Shown here: piece by piece, positions 1 to 9,639 of the stretch
Position numbering within the stretch: the stretch's first letter is position 1
How the letters are laid out: each line of letters opens with the position of its first letter
From: Pseudomonas fluorescens
GTDB lineage: Bacteria; Pseudomonadota; Gammaproteobacteria; Pseudomonadales; Pseudomonadaceae
DNA length: 64,000 nucleotides
Assembly: GCF_001648775.1 (NCBI RefSeq)
Contig: NZ_LVEJ01000001.1
Location: 1 to 64,000, forward strand
Direction of reading: 5' to 3'
Made by a program: the position numbers and the translations under genes
The notes under the pieces: model-generated
Databases searched by the model: none
Told to the model about the DNA's origin: nothing
What the model saw: the letters and a program-made list of their open reading frames with translations, nothing else

Positions 1-33
1 GTAACCATTTCATTAGTTGGAATGCATATCCAT

Positions 34-57
34 GTGGGAGCGAGCCTGCTCGCGAAT
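34..57 (+). repeat. Solitary REP arm, CT subtype
   Basis: One copy of the REP motif GTGGGAGCGAGCCTGCTCGC is preceded by a GGAATGCAT core like the one in the paired element near 45.8 kb. No inverted partner is visible to its left, so it looks like the surviving right half of an outward-type pair. It lies just beyond the 3' end of the MAPEG gene. Confidence 0.8.
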
Positions 58-80
58 AGGCCATCGGCAACACCCAATAA

Positions 81-464
81 TCAGACCGAGACAAAGAAGA
101 ACGAAGCAATCAACCCCATCCCCACAAACCACACCAGCGACCGCAAGATCGCCCAGTCCGCCAGATAGCAAATGATGTACAGCAGGCGACTGGTGATAAA
201 CAGCACTGCCAGCACATTGACCGTCACCAGCTCCGCCGTGCCCACCAGGTGCGCAACGATCACTGCCGCCGCAAATGCCGGCGTCACTTCAAAACTGTTC
301 ATCTGCGCTGCATGCGCACGCCTCGCCACCCCGTTGAGACTTTCGAGAAAGTCGCGCGGATCATGGTTGTCACTCAGCCGGTAGCCGCCCACGGCTTTCG
401 CCACGCCAGTGCAGATATACGGCAGAAAAATTGCGATTAACACACACCACAGAGCCACCGTCAT
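81..464 (-). CDS. MAPEG family membrane protein
   Basis: A 127-residue protein with four hydrophobic segments (about residues 4-24, 62-80, 82-100 and 105-127), the size and topology of the MAPEG family (membrane-associated proteins in eicosanoid and glutathione metabolism). The conserved-looking loop between helices 1 and 2 carries the RAHAAQMNSFE stretch typical of bacterial members. Bacterial MAPEG proteins are usually inner-membrane proteins of unknown substrate, some with glutathione transferase activity. The ATG start follows an AAGGA-like ribosome site. The gene runs in the same direction as the DMT permease upstream with a 39-bp gap, so co-transcription is possible. The family call is firm; the function is not known. 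Confidence 0.85.
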   Translation of the reverse strand: MTVALWCVLIAIFLPYICTGVAKAVGGYRLSDNHDPRDFLESLNGVARRAHAAQMNSFEVTPAFAAAVIVAHLVGTAELVTVNVLAVLFITSRLLYIICYLADWAILRSLVWFVGMGLIASFFFVSV

Positions 465-503
465 AACGCCGTCCTTTTTTCGAGTTATAGAATTCGCGAG
501 CGG

Positions 504-1337
504 TCAGAACTTCATCACCAGCATGCCGATCAGCACCAGCCCACAGGCTAAGAGCCGCGGGCGGCCGAAAGGTTCTTTCAAGTAGCGCATACCGAATAGC
601 ACCACCAGAATCACGCTGATCTCACGTAACGCTGCCGCTTCGGCAATCGAGCCCAGCTGCATCGCCCACAGCACCAGAGCGTAGCTGGCCAACACGCAGA
701 CGCCCACCGCCAGGCCCAGCCTCCATTGCTCACGCCAGAACAGCATGAACGCCGGACGCTTGGCGACCGACGCCAGCAAGGGAAACGGCCAGGCACTGAG
801 CAGCGTGACCCAGACCAGGTAATCGAGCGGATGCGACCAGCGCCGCAGTGCCTGGCCATCAATGTAGGTGTAGCAACCGATGCACAGGCCGATCAGCGCC
901 ACCACCGGCAGCATCGACCACGGCAAGTGCTTGCCACCGCCGCCCTGCCACAGCAGGCAAACCATGCCCAACGGAATCAGCATGATGCCGAATATCTGCT
1001 GGGGGGTGAGCACTTCACCGGCGAAGATCAGGGTCAGCGCCAGCACTACCAGCGGCGACAAACCGCGCATCAGTGGATAAACCAGACCGAGATCGCCGAC
1101 CCGATACGCCTGAATCAGCAGGTAGCGATACAGCAATTCAAACGCTGCCGACGCGAGAATCCATGGCCAGATTTCCATGGGCGGCAGGCTCACGAATGGC
1201 AACGCGATGGCGACGACCAGCAGCGCCACGCTGTCCATGCACGCCACCACCAGCAACCGTTCGGCGCTGAACTTGATTAACGTATTCCACGTCGCATGCA
1301 ACAGCGCCGCCATCAATACCAAAGCTGTCGCCAGCAC
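504..1337 (-). CDS. EamA/DMT family permease
   Basis: A 277-residue, very hydrophobic protein with about ten predicted membrane helices in two repeats, the layout of the EamA drug/metabolite transporter superfamily. The N-terminal helix carries the ATWNTLIKFSAER stretch and the second half ends in a typical short tail. The start is a GTG at 1335-1337 preceded by AAGGAG at good spacing, so the gene begins with a non-ATG codon. The substrate cannot be read from sequence; family members export amino acids, sugars or other small metabolites. It is divergent from the MFS permease that follows. Confidence 0.85.
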   Translation of the reverse strand: MLATALVLMAALLHATWNTLIKFSAERLLVVACMDSVALLVVAIALPFVSLPPMEIWPWILASAAFELLYRYLLIQAYRVGDLGLVYPLMRGLSPLVVLALTLIFAGEVLTPQQIFGIMLIPLGMVCLLWQGGGGKHLPWSMLPVVALIGLCIGCYTYIDGQALRRWSHPLDYLVWVTLLSAWPFPLLASVAKRPAFMLFWREQWRLGLAVGVCVLASYALVLWAMQLGSIAEAAALREISVILVVLFGMRYLKEPFGRPRLLACGLVLIGMLVMKF

Positions 1338-1549
1338 GTTCCACTCCTTATTGTTGTTAGCGAGCCAATTAGTCAGATTATTGATTCTCGATGTGTCAGC
1401 AGCTGTTTATACTGCAAGCGACCACGCCGCACTCAGTTGCGCACAGAAAAATACCAATAATTCCTGCCTGCACCGGCCTCTATCGAGATCGGTCGTCGGC
1501 CTGCGTATGCCTGATCAAAGCGTCAAGACTACCGACAGAGACCTTGCGC

Positions 1550-2719
1550 ATGCCACTCGCCTTGCTTGCCCTCGCTGTTGCCGCATTCGGCATCGGCACA
1601 ACCGAATTCGTCATCATGGGCTTGTTGCCCGACGTCGCCCGTGACCTCGCCGTGAGCATTCCTCACGCAGGTCTGTTGATCACCGGTTACGCGTTGGGCG
1701 TGGTGTTCGGCGCGCCGATCCTGGCGATCGGCACCGCGAACATGCCGCGCAAAGCGACGTTGCTGGGCATGACGCTGATGTTCATCCTCGGCAATATCCT
1801 CTGCGCCCTCGCCCCGAATTACGCGACGTTGATGGCTGCTCGCGTGGTCACCGCGCTGTGTCACGGCGCGTTCTTCGGCATTGGCTCGGTGGTTGCCGCC
1901 GGGCTGGTCGCGCCGAACAAACGCGCACAGGCGATTGCCATGATGTTTACCGGCCTGACGCTGGCCAATGTCCTCGGCGTGCCATTGGGCACGGCGCTCG
2001 GGCAATACGCCGGTTGGCGCTCGACCTTCTGGGCAGTGTCGGTGATTGGCGTGATCGCGGCGCTCGCGCAGTGGTTATGGCTGCCAAAACACATCCCGAT
2101 GGACAAGGCCAATCTCGCCAGCGAATTCAAAGTGCTGGGCAAGGTCAATGTGCTGTTGGCGTTGGGCATGAGTGTATTGGCGTCCACCAGCCTGTTCAGC
2201 GTGTTCACTTACATCGCGCCGATCCTGCAGGACATCACCGGTGTCAGCCCGCACGGCGTGACCGTGATGTTGCTGCTGTTCGGCGTCGGCCTGACCGGTG
2301 GCAGCATGCTCGGCGGGCGCTTGGCTGATAGCCGTTTGCTGCCGTCGCTGGTCGGTGTGGCCCTGGCGGTGGTGGTGATTCTGGCGGCGTTCAGTCAGAC
2401 CAGTCGTTCGGTGGTGCCGGCGGCGATCACGCTGGTGCTGTGGGGGATTTTTGCTTTTGCGCTATGCCCGATTCTGCAACTGCTGATCATCGATCAGGCC
2501 CATGAAGCACCGAACCTTGGCTCGACGTTGAACCAGAGCGCGTTCAATCTCGGTAACGCGGCGGGGGCGTGGATTGGCGGGCTGGTGGTTGCCAGTGGTG
2601 CGGATCTGGCGGACTTGCCGTGGACGGGGGCGCTGGTTGGTGTACTGACGGTGCTGACGGCGCTGTTTTTCATCTATCTGCAACGTCGCGAAGCGGCTGC
2701 GGTCAATGTGTCCGGCTGA
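1550..2719 (+). CDS. MFS transporter, arabinose-efflux (AraJ-like) type
   Basis: A 389-residue permease with twelve hydrophobic segments. The N-terminus FGIGTTEFVIMGLLPDVA is the signature of the DHA1/AraJ-like major facilitator group of drug and sugar efflux pumps. The frame is open further upstream, but the codons before 1550 encode a polar segment unlike the family, so I chose the ATG at 1550, which starts directly on the first helix. The conserved GxxxGxxxG of helix 4-5 is present around residues 105-150. It probably exports small organic compounds by proton antiport; the substrate is unknown. A GC-rich inverted-repeat element begins 21 bp after the stop. Confidence 0.88.
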   Translation: MPLALLALAVAAFGIGTTEFVIMGLLPDVARDLAVSIPHAGLLITGYALGVVFGAPILAIGTANMPRKATLLGMTLMFILGNILCALAPNYATLMAARVVTALCHGAFFGIGSVVAAGLVAPNKRAQAIAMMFTGLTLANVLGVPLGTALGQYAGWRSTFWAVSVIGVIAALAQWLWLPKHIPMDKANLASEFKVLGKVNVLLALGMSVLASTSLFSVFTYIAPILQDITGVSPHGVTVMLLLFGVGLTGGSMLGGRLADSRLLPSLVGVALAVVVILAAFSQTSRSVVPAAITLVLWGIFAFALCPILQLLIIDQAHEAPNLGSTLNQSAFNLGNAAGAWIGGLVVASGADLADLPWTGALVGVLTVLTALFFIYLQRREAAAVNVSG

Positions 2720-2740
2720 TACGTGTTGTGCCAGACAGAG

Positions 2741-2917
2741 CCCTCACCCTAGCCCTCTCCCAGAGGGAGAGGGGACTGAACGGGGGATATTTAAGAGATA
2801 CGCCGACGTGAACCCGCTTTGCTGAATCCATAATCGATAAGGTCTTCCAGGTCGATGCATGCCACAAGACAATAAGGTCGGCTCCCTCTCCCTCCGGGAG
2901 AGGGCTGGGGTGAGGGA
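2741..2917. repeat. 3'-flanking GC-rich inverted-repeat element, copy A
   Basis: The element opens with CCCTCACCCTAGCCCTCTCC and closes with its imperfect reverse complement (GGGAGAGGGCTGGGGTGAGG), enclosing about 135 bp. Each end also forms a local hairpin (CCCTCTCCC with GGGAGAGGG). The interior carries the CAGGTCGATG block seen in the other copies. It begins 21 bp after the MFS stop codon. Related copies are at 19384, 27025 and 49430. Confidence 0.8.
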
Positions 2918-3007
2918 AGCTTGTGCCCTCAGTCGTTCTCGGCCCATCCAATCCCTGCACCAAAGATTCGGTGCGCTATCTTTCACCCCTCATCCAAAGG
3001 ACCCCGG

Positions 3008-4273
3008 ATGCTTGAACTTGTCGCCGCTTTCATCTGCCTCACCACCCTCCTCACCTTCGTCAACTTCCGCTTCATCGGCCTGCCGCCGACCATCGGCGTA
3101 ATGGTCACCGCACTGCTGTTCTCTCTGCTGTTGCAAGGCCTGAGCGTGCTCGGCTATCCCGGTCTCGAAGAACGCGTGCAACAACTGATCGGCCAGATCG
3201 ACTTCGGCGATCTGCTGATGAACTGGATGCTGTCGTTCCTGCTGTTCGCCGGCGCCTTGCACGTCAACCTGAATGACCTGCGCAGCTACCGCTGGCCCAT
3301 CGGCCTGCTGGCGACCTTCGGCGTATTGATTGCCACCACGGTGATCGGCAGCCTCGCCTATTACATTTTTGCCTTGTTCGGCTGGCACGTGAGTTTCCTC
3401 TACTGCCTGTTGTTCGGCGCATTGATTTCGCCGACCGACCCAATTGCCGTGCTCGGCGTGTTGCGGACCGCCAACGCCTCGAAGCCGCTGAAAACCACCA
3501 TCGTCGGCGAGTCGTTGTTCAACGACGGCACAGCTGTTGTGGTGTTCACCGTATTGCTGGGCATCGCCCAACTTGGCGAAACCCCGACCGTCAGCGCCAC
3601 GGCGATGTTGTTTGTTCATGAAGCCATCGGCGGTGTGTTGTTCGGCGGGCTGATCGGTTATCTGGTCTATCGGATGATCAAGAGCGTCGAACAGCATCAG
3701 ATCACCGTGATGCTGACCCTGGCGCTGGTCATCGGCGGTTCGGCGATGGCCACGGAGATTCATGTTTCAGCGCCGATCGCGATGGTCGTCGCCGGTCTGA
3801 TCATCGGCAACGTCGGGCGTAACCTGGCGATGAATGACATGACCCGCCGCTACCTCGACGGCTTCTGGGAATTGCTCGATGACATGCTCAACGCGCTGCT
3901 GTTCGCGCTGATCGGCATGGAGTTGTTGCTGCTGCCCTTCAACTGGCTGCACATGGCCGCGGCAGGTTTGCTGGCGGTGGCGATTCTGCTGTCGCGTCTG
4001 CTCACTGTAGCGCCAGCGATTCTGCTGCTGCGCCGCTGGCGGACAGTGCCGGCCGGCACCATCCGGATTTTGACCTGGGGCGGCTTGCGCGGCGGTGTTT
4101 CGGTGGCACTGGCGCTGGCCCTGCCGCTGGGCCCGGAGCGCGATCTGCTGCTGAGCATCACTTACATCGTGGTGCTGTCGTCGATCCTGTTGCAGGGTCT
4201 GACCATCGGCAAACTGGTCAAGCACGCGACTCGCAATGAGCCCGCAACCGTGACTGAACCAGCGCATCACTGA
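3008..4273 (+). CDS. Na+/H+ antiporter, CPA1 family
   Basis: A 421-residue cation:proton antiporter of the CPA1 (NhaP/NHE) type with about twelve membrane helices. The ion-binding region is visible as ALISPTDPIAVLG followed by the GESLFNDGTAVVVF stretch (the ND pair of CPA1 exchangers), and RGGVSVALALALP lies near the C-terminus. The frame extends further upstream into the repeat element, but the ATG at 3008 follows AAAGGA and starts on the first helix, so it is preferred. It exchanges internal Na+ (or K+) for protons at the inner membrane, supporting pH and sodium homeostasis. It converges on the FNT gene with no spacer. Confidence 0.9.
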   Translation: MLELVAAFICLTTLLTFVNFRFIGLPPTIGVMVTALLFSLLLQGLSVLGYPGLEERVQQLIGQIDFGDLLMNWMLSFLLFAGALHVNLNDLRSYRWPIGLLATFGVLIATTVIGSLAYYIFALFGWHVSFLYCLLFGALISPTDPIAVLGVLRTANASKPLKTTIVGESLFNDGTAVVVFTVLLGIAQLGETPTVSATAMLFVHEAIGGVLFGGLIGYLVYRMIKSVEQHQITVMLTLALVIGGSAMATEIHVSAPIAMVVAGLIIGNVGRNLAMNDMTRRYLDGFWELLDDMLNALLFALIGMELLLLPFNWLHMAAAGLLAVAILLSRLLTVAPAILLLRRWRTVPAGTIRILTWGGLRGGVSVALALALPLGPERDLLLSITYIVVLSSILLQGLTIGKLVKHATRNEPATVTEPAHH

Positions 4274-5161
4274 TCATTTTTTGATCTCTCGCGGATCAGG
4301 TTTCTCGGCCTGATCCGCAGACTCTTTCGGCGCCCCGCTCTCGCTGCGGATCTGCGCATGACTGATCAGCGCGAAGATAAAGCTGCCGCCAATGATGTTC
4401 CCTGCCAGCGTCGGCCCCGCGAAGACCATCCAGAAATCACTCCACGGCAACTCGCCGGCGAACACCAGATACGACACCTCGGCCGAACCGACGACGATGT
4501 GGGTGAAATCGCCGAGCGCCATGAGGTAGGTGATGAGAATGATGATCCACATCTTCGCGCTCTCCATGGACGGAATCATCCAGACCATGGTGGCGATCAT
4601 CCAGCCAGACACGATGCCTTTGGCGAACATCTGGCTGGCATGGTTTTCCATGACCTTGCGACCGATTTCGAGGAAGGCATGGTCAGTCTTGGTGTCGAAG
4701 ATCGGCAGTTCGAGCATCACGTACGCGACCAGAATCGTGCCGCACAGGTTGCCGACCAGCACCACTGTCCACAGGCGGATCAGCCGGCCGAAGTTTTGCA
4801 GGGTCGGCTTGGTCATGACCGGCAGCACTGCAGTCAGGGTGTTTTCAGTAAACAGTTGCTGACGGGCGAGGATCACCGCGAGAAAACCTGCGCAGTAGCC
4901 GAAGCTGGCGATCACTTTGAATTCGTCGCCCTCAGGCAGACGCGAATTCAGCAAACCCATGCCCATCAATGACAGGCCCATGGTCAGCCCCGCCGCCAGC
5001 GCCGACCACCAGAGCGCGGCGATGCTGCGCTCCAGTTCCTGATCGCCTTGTGAGCGGATGATTTCATGCAGGACGGCCGCGCGGGGCGGCTGGCTCTTCT
5101 CGACTTCGTGCTGTTCTTTGGCCGAGAGGTCGGGGGTTTTGCCGTCAGTGGGAGTGGTCAT
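4274..5161 (-). CDS. Formate/nitrite transporter (FNT) family channel, YfdC-like
   Basis: A 295-residue FNT-family membrane protein. After a charged N-terminal extension of about 45 residues come six helices, with the family-typical GNxxG (VLVGNLCGT), the KGIVSGWMIATMVWM loop and the GNIIGGSF segment in the last helix pair. It resembles the YfdC subgroup rather than FocA or NirC because of the long polar N- and C-termini. FNT proteins form pentameric channels for small monovalent anions such as formate or nitrite. The stop codon abuts that of the antiporter in a tail-to-tail arrangement. Confidence 0.88.
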   Translation of the reverse strand: MTTPTDGKTPDLSAKEQHEVEKSQPPRAAVLHEIIRSQGDQELERSIAALWWSALAAGLTMGLSLMGMGLLNSRLPEGDEFKVIASFGYCAGFLAVILARQQLFTENTLTAVLPVMTKPTLQNFGRLIRLWTVVLVGNLCGTILVAYVMLELPIFDTKTDHAFLEIGRKVMENHASQMFAKGIVSGWMIATMVWMIPSMESAKMWIIILITYLMALGDFTHIVVGSAEVSYLVFAGELPWSDFWMVFAGPTLAGNIIGGSFIFALISHAQIRSESGAPKESADQAEKPDPREIKK

Positions 5162-5256
5162 GGCGTGGGAACCGTGGGGGGGTGGTGTTTACCTACGACC
5201 CCGGCGGTTCATGGCTGTTCAGTGGCCAGGTCAATCTACGGTGACAGGACCACCGC

Positions 5257-5322
5257 TTTCGCGAGCAGGCTCGCTCCCACAGGTACAGCGTGATCCTTGT
5301 GGGAGCGAGCCTGCTCGCGAAG
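5257..5322. repeat. Paired REP element, outward type, CT subtype
   Basis: Two inverted REP arms enclose a 16-bp core, with the CCCACA/TGTGGG ends facing inward. Both arms carry the CT (AG on the other strand) middle dinucleotide. It sits between two minus-strand genes, close to the 3' end of the thioesterase gene. Confidence 0.85.
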
Positions 5323-5337
5323 AAAGCGCCGCTGATG

Positions 5338-5745
5338 TCACTTGGTAACTAATTCATCTTCCTGAAACTGGTCTTTCACATATTTGATTTCAGTGCGACC
5401 GTGCGGCGCCGGCAAACCGTCTTCGCCGAGGTTCACAAACACCATCTTCTCAACCGTCAGAATGCTCTTGCGGGTAATCTTGTTGCGCACTTCGCAGGTC
5501 AGGGTGATCGAGGTGCGGCCGAACTCGGTGGCGGTGATGCCCAGTTCGATGATGTCGCCCTGGCGCGAGGCGCTGACGAAGTTGATCTCGGAAATGTACT
5601 TGGTCACCACGCGCTGATTGCCCAACTGCACGATGGCGTAAATCGCCGCTTCCTCGTCGATCCAGCGCAGCAGGCTGCCGCCGAACAGGGTGCCGTTGGG
5701 GTTGAGGTCTTCGGGTTTTACCCATTTGCGGGTGTGGAAATTCAT
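5338..5745 (-). CDS. Acyl-CoA thioesterase, hotdog fold
   Basis: A 135-residue single-hotdog acyl-CoA thioesterase. The N-terminal part holds NPNGTLFGGSLLRWIDEEAA, in which the Asn-x-x-Gly-x-x-x-Gly-Gly and the acidic DE pair match the YciA/BACH-type active site. The C-terminal part has EKMVFVN. An upstream in-frame extension exists, but the ATG at 5745 follows GGAG and begins at the fold, so it is preferred. It hydrolyses acyl-CoA to free acid and CoA in the cytoplasm; the chain-length preference is unknown. It is divergent from ahcY. Confidence 0.9.
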   Translation of the reverse strand: MNFHTRKWVKPEDLNPNGTLFGGSLLRWIDEEAAIYAIVQLGNQRVVTKYISEINFVSASRQGDIIELGITATEFGRTSITLTCEVRNKITRKSILTVEKMVFVNLGEDGLPAPHGRTEIKYVKDQFQEDELVTK

Positions 5746-5865
5746 CTTCACTCCTGAGTGTCTTGCCGAACGATGGACGGTATCTTGGCAGACTGAGCGG
5801 TCAGGCTCCATGCGGCTTCGACTATGGTCGTCATTAACGATCTTCATCTGGCCGACAGAAACCCT

Positions 5866-7475
<1,610 letters not shown>

Positions 7476-7498
7476 CAGGCGCTGACTGCTCGCTTTCC

Positions 7499-7590
7499 CT
7501 GTGGGAGCGAGCCTGCTCGCGAAGGCGGCGTATCATTCAACATCCGTGTTGTCTGACCCAGCGCTTTCGCGAGCAGGCTCGCTCCCACAC
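7499..7590. repeat. Paired REP element, inward type, CT subtype
   Basis: Two inverted REP arms with TGTGGG at the outer ends enclose a core containing CATTCAACATC. Both arms carry the CT middle. It sits between ahcY and metF, where it could stabilise or separate the two mRNA parts. Confidence 0.88.
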
Positions 7591-7634
7591 GGGATTGCAG
7601 CGCCTCGAAGGTTCTTGTTTCCAAGGGTATGACC

Positions 7635-8480
7635 ATGTCCCAAGACCGTCGCTACAGCTTCGAGTTCTTCCCGACCAAGACCGATGCTGGGCATGAAAAA
7701 CTGCTCGCCACTGCCCGTCAGCTGGCCACTTATAACCCCGACTTCTTTTCCTGCACCTATGGCGCTGGTGGTTCGACCCGTGATCGCACCCTCAACACCG
7801 TTCTGCAACTGGAAAGCGAAGTCAAAGTACCGGCCGCACCGCACCTGTCGTGCGTCGGCGACAGCAAGGACGACTTGCGCGGCCTGCTGAACGAGTACAA
7901 GGCGGCCGGCATCAAGCGCATCGTTGCGCTGCGTGGCGACCTGCCGTCCGGCATGGGCATGACCAGCGGTGAGCTGCGTCACGCCAATGAACTGGTGGAA
8001 TTCATTCGTGAAGAAACCGGTGATCACTTCCACATCGAAGTCGCCGCTTACCCGGAGATGCATCCGCAAGCGCGCAACTACGAAGACGATCTGGCCAACT
8101 TCGTGCGCAAAGCCAAGGCTGGCGCCGACAGCGCAATCACCCAGTATTTCTTCAACGCCGACAGCTATTTCTACTTCGTCGACCGTTTGCAGGCACAGGG
8201 TGTCGATCTGCCGATCGTCCCGGGGATCATGCCGATCACAAACTACAGCAAACTCGCGCGCTTCTCCGATGCCTGCGGTGCGGAAATCCCGCGCTGGATC
8301 CGCAAGCAACTGGAAGCCTACGGCGACGACACACAAAGCATTCAGCGCTTTGGCGAGCAAGTCGTCAGCGAGATGTGCGAACGCCTGTTGCAGGGCGGCG
8401 CACCGGGGCTGCATTTTTATTCCATGAACCAGGCTGAACCTAGTCTGGCGATCTGGAATAACCTGAAGTTGCCGCGCTAA
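7635..8480 (+). CDS. metF: 5,10-Methylenetetrahydrofolate reductase
   Basis: The 281-residue FAD-dependent enzyme reduces 5,10-methylene-THF to 5-methyl-THF, the methyl donor for methionine synthesis. It opens with YSFEFFPTKT, in which the catalytic Glu of the TIM barrel sits in the FEFFP motif. SCTYGAGGSTRDRT and LRGDLP are further signatures, and ITQYFFNAD lines the substrate site. An in-frame ATG exists at 7629, but the one at 7635 has better spacing to AAGG and gives the usual MSQ start. A strong terminator follows. Confidence 0.96.
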   Translation: MSQDRRYSFEFFPTKTDAGHEKLLATARQLATYNPDFFSCTYGAGGSTRDRTLNTVLQLESEVKVPAAPHLSCVGDSKDDLRGLLNEYKAAGIKRIVALRGDLPSGMGMTSGELRHANELVEFIREETGDHFHIEVAAYPEMHPQARNYEDDLANFVRKAKAGADSAITQYFFNADSYFYFVDRLQAQGVDLPIVPGIMPITNYSKLARFSDACGAEIPRWIRKQLEAYGDDTQSIQRFGEQVVSEMCERLLQGGAPGLHFYSMNQAEPSLAIWNNLKLPR

Positions 8481-8500
8481 AAACTGCTGACGCTGTACCC

Positions 8501-8536
8501 AAAAGATCGCAGCCTCAACTGCGATCTTTTGCTTTT
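8501..8536 (+). terminator. Rho-independent terminator after metF
   Basis: AAAAGATCGCAG (8501-8512) pairs perfectly with CTGCGATCTTTT (8519-8530), giving a 12-bp stem with a 6-base loop followed by a T-rich tail. It lies 20 bp beyond the metF stop. Confidence 0.88.
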
Positions 8537-8604
8537 AACCCCCGAAACAGAGCTTGTGCCGGCACTTTCTGGCTCTTTCGCGTTTCTCGTCGTAATCTCA
8601 AGCC

Positions 8605-9417
8605 ATGCCTTTGATCACGCAGTTATTCGCCGTGCTGGTTTTTGCTTGCCTGAGCTTCGCCGCTCGGGGCGAGAAGCTGCGTATTGTCACCGAGCCATGG
8701 GCGCCTTACGTGTATGAAGAAGGCGGCAAGAACCTCGGCCTGGACTACGAAACCACCGCCATCGTGTTCAAACGTCTGGGCATCGAGGTCGAATGGCAAT
8801 TCCTGCCGTGGAAGCGCTGCCTGTCGATGCTCGAAACCGGTCAGGCCGACGGTGCGCTGGATATTTTTCACAGCGATGAACGCGACGCCACCCTGCTTTA
8901 CCCGATCGAGCCGCTGTCGGACGTCGAGTTTGTGATGTTCTACGCCAACGACCGGCCGCACCCGTTCCGCCAACTCGAAGAGCTCAAAGGCCTGACCATC
9001 GGCACCTCGCCGGGTTATCTGTACAGCCCCGACTTTAGCGACTCGACGCTGTTTACCCGTGAACCGGCACCGACCCACGAAGCCAACTTTGGCAAACTGG
9101 TGCGCGGCCGCATCGACTTGCTGATCACCGATCGCCGCGTCGGTCAGCATTTGCTCGATGAATTGAATATTCGCGATCAGATCACTGAAAACCCCTCGGT
9201 CATTAGCCGCCAGAGCCAGTTTCTCGCAGTTCGACGCAATGCCGGCATGGATTTGCTGGTGCAGCGTTTCGGCGCCGAGCTCAAGCGATTCAAGCGTGAA
9301 CCCGCGTATGCAGAGTTGAGCGCCCGCTATGGCGCCGCGCCCGCCAGCAGCCCCTCGATGGATTCAGCCACCGCCAGCGGCAAAACCGTTGAGCAGCAGG
9401 AAAGCGGCGCGCAGTGA
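8605..9417 (+). CDS. Periplasmic substrate-binding protein, SBP_bac_3 type
   Basis: A 270-residue exported protein. Residues 1-22 are a signal peptide with a hydrophobic core (LFAVLVFACLSFA) and cleavage expected after AARG or nearby. The mature part begins LRIVTEPWAPYVYEE, the usual start of family-3 solute-binding proteins, followed by the GLDYETTAIVFKRLGIEVEW lobe-1 segment, and closes with a Ser/Ala-rich tail of about 35 residues. No permease or ATPase gene is adjacent, so it may be an orphan binding protein or feed a transporter encoded elsewhere. Ligand unknown; amino acids are the commonest for the family. Confidence 0.85.
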   Translation: MPLITQLFAVLVFACLSFAARGEKLRIVTEPWAPYVYEEGGKNLGLDYETTAIVFKRLGIEVEWQFLPWKRCLSMLETGQADGALDIFHSDERDATLLYPIEPLSDVEFVMFYANDRPHPFRQLEELKGLTIGTSPGYLYSPDFSDSTLFTREPAPTHEANFGKLVRGRIDLLITDRRVGQHLLDELNIRDQITENPSVISRQSQFLAVRRNAGMDLLVQRFGAELKRFKREPAYAELSARYGAAPASSPSMDSATASGKTVEQQESGAQ

Positions 9418-9639
9418 TTGCTCTGTTATACTCCGGCGTTCCCGCCAGGCTCACGCCCGGACGCCCGGAACCGTAACAGGCCTCTCGACCCGCTACAGCG
9501 CAGCTTTGCAGCCCGCGCGAGCGCTCCAGACGTGCCTTCGGAACCGCAGCAGGACCGGACGGGATTGCGTCCTCTTAAACGTGATTCGCGCCAGGCAAGA
9601 CTCCCATTGGGCCAAGCCCTAACTAAAACAGGATTACTC
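9418..9639 (+). other. Long 5' leader region of rhlE
   Basis: The 222 bp between the binding-protein stop and the rhlE ATG are GC-rich and hold no convincing gene, although the rhlE frame stays open through them. A TATACT box at 9427-9432 could be a -10 element, without a clear -35. A transcript from there would have a leader of about 200 nt. No known riboswitch is recognisable. Confidence 0.4.

Noticed and set aside
2703..2986. Short frames across the GC-rich repeat giving HPSPLPEGEG-type peptides
   Set aside because: These peptides arise whenever the repeat is translated and recur at each copy; they are not genes.
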